Shown here: in pieces, positions 22,861 through 33,540 of the stretch
How positions within the stretch are numbered: position 1 is the stretch's first letter
Layout: the number at the start of each line of letters is the position of its first letter
Assembly (NCBI RefSeq): GCF_905147045.1
Contig: NC_065897.1
Span: 1,627,001-1,691,000 of the forward strand
Origin: Nymphalis io
Taxonomy: Eukaryota; Arthropoda; Insecta; Lepidoptera; Nymphalidae
Length of the DNA stretch: 64,000 bases
Reading direction: 5' to 3'
Notes under the pieces: generated by a model
Told to the model about the DNA's origin: nothing
The model's database searches: none
Seen by the model: only the letters and a program-made list of their open reading frames with translations
Program-made: the position numbers and the translations under genes

Positions 22861-23678
22861 CTAATAAATATTTTATTTTTAAAAATATTATATTATATAT
22901 AAATTTTTATAAAATTGTATGTACTTGGTTATTGCGATATTACAGAAGACAGCAAAATCCAAGAATCCAATCAAAATATTTAAAAAGTAAAATAGCAATA
23001 TTAAGACGTCAACATACTAAGTAAAAGAGTCACGACGGGTGATATTCAAAACGATTTAAATTCCAACTTACGTTAACGTTCAAGTGAATCCATAAAAGCT
23101 AAACTGTGCAATGCAAAGCAGTTTGTACGCCGCCTCACCTATTATCTTGTTAACGGTATTACATTTGCTAACCTTATAAATATATTTTTTTGAAAAACAA
23201 ACTTTGACAAAGATTCCCAAAATAACATCTCGCTGTCATAAAAGAAGGTCATGTGTCCCATCATATCCGATGTATGCAAAATTTACCTCGGTATTATATT
23301 AAAAGTTTTGGAACATGTTTCGAAATACATTCCGGCAAGCGGGCAAGAATTGTTCTCGTGAGACTTTGGCACAGCATCGGAGTTTTCCAAACGACTTGCG
23401 AGTTCCCGAATATAGCGACACTTTCGGTTTGGAAAGAAGAGTGTGGTTGTTTTACATTTTGCTTCACCTGCGAAAAGTTCTTTGTTGTGTGCGATCGAGC
23501 AGAATTTCATATGCCTTTGTTTGGATCTCGGAACACCAATCTTCGACGTGATAAACAAAATAATGTGATATTTCTCACCTCGATTTTGTCTGGAAAAGAT
23601 TTTGTAGTGCGTAAGGAAATTAAAAAAAAATACGAATATGTTATTATTTTCATTTGATAATCTTTTATATAAAAGGAA
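22861..23678. other. Unassigned block with overlapping open frames on both strands
   Basis: The block at about 23220-23560 is GC-richer and lacks stops for 134 codons on the plus strand (23253-23657) and for much of a 169-codon frame on the minus strand (23283-23792). The minus frame runs into a family A SINE, so it is at least partly artefactual. No domain, signal peptide or splice pair stands out. It may be an unrecognised repeat, a conserved element or an exon of an unknown gene. I do not call a gene. Confidence 0.35.
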
Positions 23679-23687
23679 AGTATATGT

Positions 23688-23996
23688 ACAGTAACAATAA
23701 CAGTACAACCTGTTAATGTCCCACTGCTGGGCTAAGGCCTTCTCTCCCTTTTGAGGAGAAGGTTTGGAGCTTATTCTACCACGCTCCTCCAATGCGGGTT
23801 GGTAGAATACACATGTGACAACATTTCAATGAAATTAGACACATGCAGGTTTCCTCACGATGTTTTCCTTCACCGTCAAGCACGAGATGAATTATAAACA
23901 CAAATAAAGCACATGAAAATTCAGTGGTGCTTACCCGAGTTTGAACCGACGATCATCGGTTAAGATTCACGCGTTCTAACCACTAGGCCATCTCGA
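23688..23996 (-). mobile_element. Family A SINE, full length, with target-site duplication
   Basis: Intact order on the minus strand from head (tggcctagtggttagaacgc) through B box (ggttcaaactcgg) to tail (cagcagtgggacattaacag). The direct repeat agtatatgt at 23679-23687 and 23997-24005 is a target-site duplication. Confidence 0.93.
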
Positions 23997-24005
23997 GTAT
24001 ATGTG

Positions 24006-25464
24006 AAGCATAAGAATAGACTATGAACGTATTCATGAATATAGCATGTTGCTTTAGTGCTACTTTTTTTGTAACGGAGGCAACTTATCTAACACTTTGC
24101 TTAAAACAAATGAAACACACCGTTTTTTGCTCATCCATAAAATTCTGAACAAGTTCCCAATACTTCTTAGTTGTTACGGACTTTTGGCTCGGTCAAGTGG
24201 GACTTTCCCAAGACGTGAGAATTCATATAAAGACAAAAGTTTCAAGTTGGCTGATGCTAGGAATCGATATGCTTGATTTTTTCCATGAGATTTCGGTTGG
24301 AGCTTGGGTATCGGTTAAGTCAGCTCGGCAGTATTGGCATCGATAACATAACTACGACATCACGTTAACAATATCAAAAGATTTTACGAGAAAAATACGT
24401 ATTTTATAAAACTAACGAAGTAAAAAGTCTTTAGACTTTCTTTGAAAAGTGTGACGAACAAGTTCGTTTTATTAAAAAGACGTAATGCCTATATTTTCGC
24501 GGATGGCAGAGCTTTTGGGATACATGTAACTTTGAACAATTTTAAATTTAATATATCAAAGCTCTTAAAACTGGTTGATACAGATGATTTTTTCAGTGCA
24601 ATCGTTTTTATTACTATTGCACGAAGTCATATAAAAATAATACTTATTGAACAAAAAAATATATATCATGGTAATTTATAAGCAATGTACACATTGATAA
24701 TGGTATCACTTTGTTTCAAAATAAGCGTTTTCTCGTTTGTCTTTTTTTTTGGATATCCTAGCCATTTTTTTCCTGCAAGTCTCTGGTCTCTCATAATATA
24801 AGTTCTATTCCCCAATGTTTACAATGATCATATGAAAATGTCACGATAATTTTATATTTTCAAGTAAATATACCTAAAGATGTAAATATTGGATATAATA
24901 ATATTAAATAACTTTGAATAACGTAGCCTCCATGTTACTATGACTAAACATTTCCACATACTAAAGAAAGGCCAAGAATAAATCACCAATGAAAACTATG
25001 GATGGTATTACGCCACACCTCAGCATTTTGCCGATTGCTATCGGCTCGCTTATATCGGGATAGTGTTTTACGATCGGATTAAGTCTTCGATCCAAATTGG
25101 ACCCGCCTTTATTACCGAACACATAAAGATGATGGAAAATTCTGCCTAAATTTATATCTTACGCGTACGTTTTTGCAATATTGGTAAATATCGAAAATTA
25201 CCTCTTGGGTATTAATAATATCTATATTTGCTAAAGATTTTATGAATGTGCTTTTGGTAGGTAGTTGTTTGGTCCAAAAAATATTTATAAAATTGAATTA
25301 GCTCTAAAACCATTACTAACTGTCGTAATCATTTTTTTATCTTATTAAAGTAGTACTTATTAACAGTATGTGATGATGTTATTGTACTAATACACAACAG
25401 AAGGGTATCAAAACTTACATGTTTCGATAAGGTATATATAGTAACAACATATACATATTATATG
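24006..25464. other. No gene seen
   Basis: Unassigned DNA. Less AT-rich patches lie at about 24130-24360 and 25000-25110. A 79-codon frame (24442-24681) is AT-biased with no recognised domain. Confidence 0.4.
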
Positions 25465-25515
25465 TAATTACAGAAGCAGCAGTGTCTCACTGCTGGTCAA
25501 ATGTCTATTCTTAAA
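25465..25515 (-). repeat. Family A tail fragment
   Basis: The sequence gcagtgtctcactgctggtc followed by aaatgtctattct matches the 3' end of family A on the minus strand only. Confidence 0.5.
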
Positions 25516-25777
25516 TAATACTTAAAGTAAACGTATTCTACGCTGGCTATTTACCCAAATATCAGGCAATGCATAATTTCTTAAGTCTCTATTTAGGGCA
25601 ATAAAGATACCACAATATTTTATGACAATTTTATGTTTATCCTGCGGGATGTTTGTTTATCATTTTATAGGCGTCTAGCTCGAGATCTAGCAAATAATTC
25701 GGTAAAATTTTAATTTAACATATGAATTAGTTTGTTGAAGATTTTCAAGAGATTTTCCTGATAAATTATATTTTTGA

Positions 25778-26096
25778 CACGTGAATCTTAGTCGAATATA
25801 GTGGGTTCAAATCCAAATTTGCATCACTGAGTTTTCATATGCCTAATTTGTAATTATAATAAAATTCATCCCACGCTTAGTGCTGGAAACATAGTAAAGA
25901 AACTTACATATGATAAATGAAATTCTTCTACGTTTGCATCCTATCAACCAAATAAATAAACATACCGCATGATATACATAACACGCATTGGAGCAAAGAT
26001 GTGAAATGAAGTACAAATATCTCTCTCCTCAAGAGGAGAGGAAGTATTTGGCCAGCAGTGGAACATTTACAAGGTGCCTTTACAGTACAGTACAGC
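25778..26096 (+). mobile_element. Family A SINE with internal insertion
   Basis: B-box region gtgggttcaaatccaaa, then a decayed body. An unrelated AT-rich segment of about 50 bp sits between tcctatcaacca and acacgcattggagcaaag. The tail ends in ttacagtacagtacag, a short tandem repeat typical of the family. Confidence 0.75.
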
Positions 26097-26209
26097 CCTC
26101 TAACTATGTCTCACTGATTTCCAACAGTTCTCATTAGAGATCAACATGTTTTATTTACTAGGCTATATCAAAAATAAAATAACATATAAATATTTATTTA
26201 CAGACATTT

Positions 26210-26345
26210 TTTATAAAATACACATACAAACATCGTCTAAAAGATTGTCCTGTGGCATTGTACCCAAGACGCTGGCACTATTGCCTCTCTGCACCGCTAA
26301 ACTCAGCCTTTGGGCTAAATAAGGGCCAGCTCTTGGCTCACCAGA
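26210..26345 (-). mobile_element. Family H: C-terminus of a transposon ORF
   Basis: On the minus strand the open frame contains GEPRAGPYLAQRLSLAVQRG, then NSASVLGTMPQDNLLDDV and a stop. The block is GC-rich against AT-rich flanks, and its last codons match those at 4620-4670, so it is a repeat. From memory, peptides with AQRLSxAxQRGN are common near the end of ORFs in lepidopteran mobile elements, but I cannot name the family. The 5' part of the 116-codon frame (26346-26561) is AT-rich and probably unrelated. Confidence 0.5.
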
Positions 26346-26977
26346 AGTGTGGACCAATTTCATAGAAATATCTTTATGATATAATTTAAATATAAATAAA
26401 TATTTATATATAAATAATTTACATATAAACTGCCTATATATAAAATACCCAAACATCAACTTCAAACTGAAACTTTTGTACAAGATGAATAAATCTTGAA
26501 CTAGTTTTCTAGTTACATTTAAAGATATGTATGTACATCTCTTGAAATCCTCCTCACACACCTAATTGCCTACCCACAAAGTAATCGTCGTTCTAGTTCT
26601 AATTTGCATTTGAGCAGTACAATTTCTAAAGTCTTAGTAAGCCCTGTCGTCAGTTGAAGCGACCTTTGCTCTTTTGTTAATTCCACAGATAAGGGACATG
26701 ACCGCAGCCGCCAGTAAAATCTAAGATTTGAGACTCAATTAGGGTGTGGATCCCAAAAATAATACAATTGATTGTTGGAGAAAAACATTTAAGTTCTCCA
26801 AATTTTATTATTTTCAACAATCTCGTTGACTAAAAATAATTTATTTATAATATGTTCCTGAATTCGAAGTTTTAAAAGTTTTTTAAGAGGCCTTTTCCCA
26901 ATTTATTCCTTTGTATATCTATTATCTTTTGTGACTTATTAGACATATTAGATTTTGTGACACATTTATAAGACAAC
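26346..26977. other. No gene seen
   Basis: AT-rich. A less AT-rich patch at about 26560-26740 is unassigned. Confidence 0.45.
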
Positions 26978-27176
26978 GAAAAAACTGGTTGGTTTTCTGT
27001 TTCGAAATTCTCAGTAGCAGTCCGAAATTCGGATATTGGCAGTATTAGACTTTTCGTTTATTACAGTTTGCATCTGTGTTTGCGTACACACTTGTGCATT
27101 TGTGTCATATTTCCTGCGCTATTGATTAGACTACGTTGAGAATGGTCGTGAATGATATCAGTTAGGCGTAGATTTT
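26978..27176 (+). mobile_element. Family D SINE, body only
   Basis: Contains gaaattctcagtagcagtcc, tgtgtttgcgtacacacttg followed by tgcat, and tcctgcgctattgattaga. These are successive blocks of the SINE family also represented at 17394-17706. The tRNA head is not recognisable. Confidence 0.6.
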
Positions 27177-27621
27177 TGATTTTTTTTTTGTTTCGAAGTT
27201 TATATTTTTATACACGAACGTATATTATGAATCACCACTAAAGTAGATAATAAAAAAAGTTATTCTTTGTATTATTGAAAAATCGTTAAAGGTATAAAGA
27301 ACTTTAAGTGACTTTAACACTTATATTTTTTATGTATGATTAGTAAGTTATGATTTAAATTTATTATATATTCCTCTGTGCCAACTTTGAAAGTTCTAGG
27401 TCAACGGGAAAAACCTTTTGCGTGAGTTGCGTGAGTCAGCAACAAAGAAAATTCGTTATTTTTTGCTATATATTTTATAATATTTTTCGGCACACATTAT
27501 TAACAAAACATTAATTTACAACAATGTATGCAGGTATAAGTTAAAAAATAACAGCAGTAACAAGATAAATAAACATACATCTTGGATTGTACAGTTTTAA
27601 AAAACGTAACGTGCTAATTAA
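27177..27621. other. No gene seen
   Basis: AT-rich spacer with no recognised feature. Confidence 0.5.
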
Positions 27622-27815
27622 TGTGTTCAGGTGATAAATGCTCCACGCCACCCATTAACATTGACACTGTAAAAAATACTAACTATCATATACACCCTTA
27701 CTACCTATGATGATAAGTCCCTTGCGCCGGTAATTACCATTGCCACTTACCACCGCCGGTAGAATAACTTTTCCATGGGTGGGACCAACCAAGAAAGGCG
27801 CTAACCTGACCAGCA
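27622..27815 (-). repeat. Family B, old copy
   Basis: The order ccacccattaacattgacac, actatcatatacaccc, aagtcccttgcgccggtaat and gtagaataac, then gtgggaccaacc, follows family B on the minus strand with heavy divergence. Confidence 0.55.
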
Positions 27816-28957
27816 TTAGAAATAATTTGAAACATTTTGATATAATTTAAACCCACACTAAATATACGATCAATTAAGAATCTTGTTATCTATATTCATG
27901 AAAATTATTAACTAGTGCAATATTTACATTGCATTTTTATCGCACCGGTTTTTTGATTATCTACACTAAGCCTAATAGCAATCTCATTTACGTTTATGCA
28001 AATGTACAGAACGCTGGACACAATGGAGGATTGCGGCCGATCCAGTGCCAAACCGGCGCCAGGAATCAATTTACAAATTACCTGCTAAGGTTTCTAGGTT
28101 ATTTACTTGGCCGTACGAATGTAGATAGCGGACTGCCAAATGTGTAAGTTGATAGTTATTATCGTCTTGTTTCTTCGGAATTTTCTATGTGTAAAAGACA
28201 AATGCGTCTGCTTCGAGACGATTGTCAATGTAGCGAAATATTCCCAACATAAAAGAAAGGAAAATGTTAGAATCAAAAAAGATACTCGTTTCCAAACTTA
28301 GAAAACAACAAATGGAATAAATTTTGTGGCTCATTTAAATAATGAATAGACAAGTATATTTCAATTGAGTTGGATGAATTTTGAGATTCGGAAATATAAA
28401 ACGACAATTATTATTTAATCAAATTTTTATAGCAGTTAACAATAATGTTCATGTAATTCCATTGCTGATGTAATTGAACCTGAAGTCAACGATAACATAT
28501 TTAATGATCCAGAATTTATTGCGCAGCACTAGCTAGTGAATAAATCCTACAGATGTATCTCGCAAAATGATCGGCAATGCATTTGAATGTACTTATATCG
28601 CACGTAATAGACTTGAACATGCGCCAAGGATGCACCAATTGATTATTGATATTGCAATTCTAAATTGGTTTCCAGCTACGAGCACGAAGAATGGGATAAG
28701 CTTCTGATTCTCTTCGGGATTTATCAGTTTTCATTTTCTTACTGTATTTGATTTTCTAAATTGTTGTCTTGTCTTCTAAACAGCAAAGAATTTTCGATAT
28801 ATTCACCGTTTAATATATTTTTTTATCTAAGCGTAAACAACAAATTATGACTATTAGGTGATGGCACGTTTTAAGCTGCCGTGACGTTATATTTATAATA
28901 AAAAAAATTAAACTGTTTGACCAGTCTTTATACCGGAATAAAATAATAAAAATTATT
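27816..28957. other. No gene recognised; contains a GC-richer block
   Basis: The block at about 27990-28140 (with gcggccgatccagtgcc) is GC-richer and open for 72 codons on the plus strand (27929-28147). No domain or reliable splice pair is seen. Another less AT-rich patch is at about 28560-28730. Confidence 0.4.
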
Positions 28958-29024
28958 GCTGTTTGGCGGTTTTAAAAGCCAGTAGCAATTCATACAATCT
29001 TGCATAAATCATTACCACCCGTGA
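28958..29024 (-). repeat. Possible family B 5' fragment
   Basis: Only tattgctgtttggcggtttt and a decayed tcttgcataaatcattacca resemble the 5' end of the family. Confidence 0.35.
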
Positions 29025-29462
29025 TATGTGAATTATCATCAGTAAAAGTCTAAAAAAATATTTTTAAATTGCTTCCTAACTAGTTAGTTATAGATACATT
29101 GAACACTTATTGAAATTTTATGAATATTTATACTTTCTATTTGTAAATAATGTCATAAAATAATAATAATCGAAGTTTATATCAACTTTGTTGTAAATCA
29201 GAATGAAATTATTAGACAAGATGGATAGATTATTGAGTTTATTAGAATTCTTTTCGTTTAGTATTATAGTAAAATTTACTTTCAAGACTCGTCTCCGTGA
29301 GCATATTTTGTCAGAAAGTTCCTAGTTCTCTTCATCTTATGACATCTATTCTTATAATACACTATTATTCATATTTTTATATATATATTATTCAAATATA
29401 TATATATTATAGATCCGTTTTTATTATTTTTTTGTTGTTATATTTGTATGTATATATTTTGA

Positions 29463-29605
29463 TTATTAATTACCGCCTTCACGGATTTCTGCTTAACCAA
29501 AAGGTTGAATGGTAGAGAATTTCTTCAGACATTATGTCCGCCTTTTGTTCCAACTACACAATGTGGTGGTCAAAAAAGTTTTTTAAATAAATAAAATATG
29601 TATAT
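29463..29605 (+). mobile_element. Family F: LINE 3' end
   Basis: The sequence taccgccttcacggatttct, then gcttaaccaaaaggttgaat, ggtagagaattt and atgtccgcctttt, ends near ttaaataaataaaat. From memory this is the 3' UTR of a common lepidopteran LINE (CR1/jockey type). Only the end remains. Confidence 0.5.
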
Positions 29606-29896
29606 TATTATATAACTTTCACATTTATTATAATTATATTATTGGAGATGTTATTTAATGTACCTAATTAAAACATCATCATCAAAGCTGATACCAAAGT
29701 TATGTCTGAGCGTCACTAGATTCATCTATTTTTTTTTATTTTGGAAACCTCCAAAAAAGCGATTCTTATAGCTAGGACAGCTCCATCAATAGACGGACAT
29801 TAACTGCCAACCATAACGAATAACTACTATCCTTGAATCTTCAACCATAAAAACAATGATAATATAAAAAAAAGTGTTGTTAAAACTAAAAATAAC
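29606..29896. other. No gene seen
   Basis: AT-rich spacer. Confidence 0.5.
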
Positions 29897-29936
29897 TGAG
29901 CGGTATCTACCCAGACGTGCCTACACGAAGCCGCAA
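29897..29936 (-). repeat. Family B 5' fragment
   Basis: The sequence gcggtatctacccagacgtg followed by cctacacgaagcc corresponds to the family's first 40 bp. Confidence 0.5.
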
Positions 29937-30476
29937 ACTTTGTAAGTAAAAGTGGTAAAACTGCTATGCAAAAGCTCTTCAGAAATCAGCAACTACTTCT
30001 GTTTTGTTATAATAATACACTGACTTCATATAATTAAAATATTTTTACATCATATCTCATTATTTAAACAGAAAAGATAACACGATTCTCATCTCGTTCG
30101 GGTTATTCTACACTACTCTCAGAAAATAGTTTGCCGACAGGAATTTCTTTTGAGTAGCAAATAGCTCAAGGGAAAAATGTTTTTAGTTATACGATCCCTT
30201 GCGATACTGGGCTCCCTCGGCGCTTAATTAATTAGAACTTAGCGAAATGGACGTTATATTTATTACAAGCGCGCCTGCGTGCCTCTAAAGAGTTTTTATT
30301 TCGCCATCAATTCCCATGGGTAAGCGCGTCATCGTTGTAAATATGTAAAATAATTATTTTGTAACAGAAATTTCCTAAAGAACGGAAAAAAAACAACATG
30401 CTTTAGTAACATACGGTGAAATAAAACGTGTTTGATTTTTTTTTTTTTTTATTTAGTGTACAGGAAACAAACAGTG
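29937..30476. other. No gene seen; GC-richer patch
   Basis: A less AT-rich patch at about 30190-30330 is unassigned. A T-run lies at 30435-30450. Confidence 0.45.
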
Positions 30477-30512
30477 AAATAATTACAATAAAATATTTTA
30501 TTGTAATTATTT
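30477..30512. repeat. Perfect 36-bp AT-rich palindrome
   Basis: The half-site aaataattacaataaaat is followed at once by its exact reverse complement with no spacer. Composition is almost pure A/T with one C and one G per arm. Confidence 0.9.
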
Positions 30513-31864
30513 TATTTTATATTGTTGAACAAAATAATAAAACAGCTTAATATACCAATCTAAAAATAAACAGTCACATGTCATAGTTATTTATCACTAT
30601 AGCCCCAAGATGATGCCAGCAGCAATGTGATATAAGTAATGTACCGTGTGTCTGTATAATTTCTTGCTGGAGTTATCAGAATGCAGCAGTTATTTACAAA
30701 ACGTAAAACATTTTATTTAGTAAAATAATTTACGTGAATATGGTCACAGTTTCTGTTACGTGCACTGAGAAGGCGCTTTTTGCGAAGTATAATCTCACTG
30801 ACTTTCTTTCGCTGGTTCTTTCCTGGTCTGAGATGTTTACTTATACTTATATCATAGATTTTTGTCAATCAATAAGCAAGCGGAACGCATAAATTATGTT
30901 CTATATTGAATAAATATTGACTTTGATTTTGATATAACTTCTTCAATGAGTAATATGTTTGTCCGTGCTAAAAGTGAAATTTCAAGGTTAAGAAGTGCCA
31001 CGTTTCTGACGCAAAAATGTTTCTCTTCTGTCACTTGTGAGTTCACTCTGCATGTTTTATATTATAATTCAATATTTTAGGAGTAATTCAGCAAGTGAAC
31101 AAAATTTATTATAAAAATGCAGTAAAAAAATACCCATAAATGAAAATCCGCAGTGTAAGAAGTGACAGACCAGCGGCTATGAATGTGACGCAAAAGCGCG
31201 GTGACCGAATGTAAATCGAGACTAGCGCCAAGGATTTTTCTAGAAATTACGTTAAATTTCAATATTCTTTAGTCAGATTTAACCTAGCGTCAGCTTGGAA
31301 AACTTTTATCGTCTGAAGGGAGTCGTGTGTCAGGTGTTTTATATCTGCCGTCATTACAAATAAAATAATCTATGATTTTTGAAAGATATATCATGCAAAT
31401 TCGTTAAATTAAATTTTTTAATCGTTATTTCAATCAATAATTTTAAAGCTACCACTAAATAAGATAACCTTAGTTACCCTTTTTCATCAATCATTATTTA
31501 TATAATCACGATAATATATACAAATAAATTTAATATACCTGTAATAAAATCAACTTATTCCTTTTTTTTCTTTATGTATATAATTTTACACAGATTCATA
31601 TGTCATTTTTATTTTTAGATATAAAAAATACCATTAAATATATAATTTTCTGATGCTACATGATATATCACTATCCAACAGCATTAATGCTTTCGAAATG
31701 GAATATGGTGACTAAAAATAAAATAAAATTATAATATAATTTCTATATGCACGCAAAGTAAATATCATTTAAGATGTCGTGTTTGGTGCCTGTCAGTCAG
31801 TGTCTGGACAAGGATTTACCATCCCATAGTTCAAATTAAGAATAAATAATATCAGTTTAAGGAA
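30513..31864. other. No gene seen
   Basis: Mixed DNA. The sequence ttgaataaatattgactttg followed by attttgat near 30905 resembles the tail of a LINE or other repeat. Patches at about 30740-30840 and 31140-31250 are GC-richer. No convincing frame is present. Confidence 0.4.
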
Positions 31865-31978
31865 TTATTAAAATTAAGTAAGAGTAGGGACAACAACAGG
31901 CCAAGAGATCAAGATCGAACCTGCGACTCTTACATAGCTTGGCGGCTCGTAAACCATTGCGTTATTGACGCTCAAAAA
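31865..31978 (-). mobile_element. Family G: tRNA-like SINE head
   Basis: On the minus strand cgcaatggtttacgagccgc is followed by taagagtcgcaggttcgatc and then ttggcctgttgttgtcccta. The B box (ggttcgatctt) is close to consensus, and a tRNA-like arrangement is visible. It probably belongs to a tRNA-derived SINE distinct from families A, C and D. A single copy was found. Confidence 0.5.
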
Positions 31979-32074
31979 AAAAAAGACGGCAAATAAGCTT
32001 TTTTTAGTATTTCTATTGACCCATGACATTTCATTTTTTTTTCTTTTTGAAATATCAGGGCGTTAATCGGTGTT

Positions 32075-32190
32075 GCACGATTGACCTTGAACAGTCGACG
32101 TTGATTGGTCGTCATAAGCGCTCCTCCTATAGGCTTGTTTGCTGCACTGAACGCCCCGCGCCACCCGTTTTTAAGCGCTGCCAAGAGCTT
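32075..32190 (-). promoter_or_regulatory. GC-rich block with core-promoter-like motifs (speculative)
   Basis: On the minus strand a ttaaaa box is followed about 26 bp later by gttcagtgca, which matches the arthropod initiator core TCAGT. A methionine codon (cttatgacgacc) begins some 35 bp further on and opens a frame that becomes low complexity. Composition is strikingly GC-rich for this window. It could equally be a fragment of an unrecognised repeat. Confidence 0.2.
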
Positions 32191-32223
32191 AACAAACATA
32201 TATAGGGACATTACATATCTCAA

Positions 32224-32555
32224 AGGTCAAACGTCGTTTTAAATAAACGATAAATTTTTATACCTATAAACCAATTCATACGATTTTAATGGTGCCTAAT
32301 AAAGGGTTCAGCGTAACACTATACGATTACATAGACACAGACAAGCTCAAAAATAGCTTAGTATTTACGTAAAATGTAAAGAAATGTACAAGACATACGA
32401 ATATCTCATAATATATTTTTAATTACGGTCTGCCGATTCACTTCAACTCATCGAGTTTATTAAAAAGCATGTGTGACTTCTGCGAAAATAAACAAAGAAA
32501 ATATTATTTTTTTGTCTGAAAATAGTTATAACTATGACTATTTCATACACTTGGT
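32224..32555. other. No gene seen
   Basis: AT-rich spacer. Confidence 0.5.
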
Positions 32556-32746
32556 TATTTTATTGGGACCCGTTTAGAAGAGTGAGTCAGTCGTAGTAAT
32601 TATAGACCAAAGGGACATATTAGCATCTTAGTTTTCAAGGTTAGGATAGAATACTTAACAGTTTTTACAGACCCAATGTTTATATGAGATATATCAACTT
32701 CCAAACCATTTGCTGTTTATCTACCTATTCTAAATAAAATACACCC
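32556..32746 (+). repeat. Family B, old copy
   Basis: Decayed match from attgggacccgtttagaag through agagtgagtcagt, caaagggacatatta and catcttagttttcaagg to ctacctattctaaataaaa. The A-rich end is still visible. Confidence 0.6.
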
Positions 32747-32962
32747 ATGGAACTTTTAATTACAATATCTGTTTACGATAGCGTGTTCAATCAAACAATT
32801 ACTGTAATCAACGGCTACTCTTTATAATTGAGCGCTTTACAGCCATTTATGGATTTCATCCACATCAACGTGCGTGACTAGACGTTGCAAGCATAACTAA
32901 GGGTGACCTATCACTGAATTCAGCGCTATACTCCAGAAAATAATAATATATATCTACTCGGA

Positions 32963-33272
32963 TTAACCGAGGTGGCTCAGTGGCAAGAACAAGTGAAACT
33001 TAAGCGAAGATTGCGGGTTCAAAGCCGGTTAAGCACCGACTAAACACCACTAGTCTTATGTAGTAAATTTGTGTTTATAATTTATCACATATTCGGCGTC
33101 GAAGGCAAACACTATGAGGATACCTGCATTTGTAGATTTTCTCTAAAATTCTGCTAATTATATATCAATCAATCCGCAATAGAGCACCGTGGTGGATTAT
33201 ACTTCAAAAATATTCTCCGCAAGAGGGAGCCATATACGCAGCAGTGGGCATTATCAGGCCGTTACTTTTTCT
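32963..33272 (+). mobile_element. Family A SINE, full length but old
   Basis: Head ttaaccgaggtggctcagtg, B box gcgggttcaaagccgg, then a body matching in order down to cgcagcagtgggcattatca. Strong divergence throughout marks an old insertion. Confidence 0.8.
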
Positions 33273-33427
33273 TTAACTCGAATATATAGACAATTATTGT
33301 TAACATCTATTTATTTATTCATCTGAAACCAAAAACTGTTATAACAAATTAAAAAAGTAAATGATAAAATTCGCGTAAAAAATAGACAATAGATAAATAA
33401 ATACATTACTTTTAAATAATGTTTTTT

Positions 33428-33540
33428 ATCCGACTGCAAGTAGCCGAAGATGGGCCAGTCCGTATTCACCAATCTGCACCAAAGTGAAATAAGCTCTAAA
33501 AAATCTCATTTCGATTAGAGGCCTTAGCGTGAAATGAAAA
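33428..33540 (+). mobile_element. Family A SINE with internal deletion, old
   Basis: The head-like tagccgaagatgggccagt lies directly next to a 3' part (gtattcaccaatctgcacc, gaaataagctctaaa, gaggccttagc). The middle of about 180 bp is missing. The copy is decayed, so the call is tentative. Confidence 0.45.
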
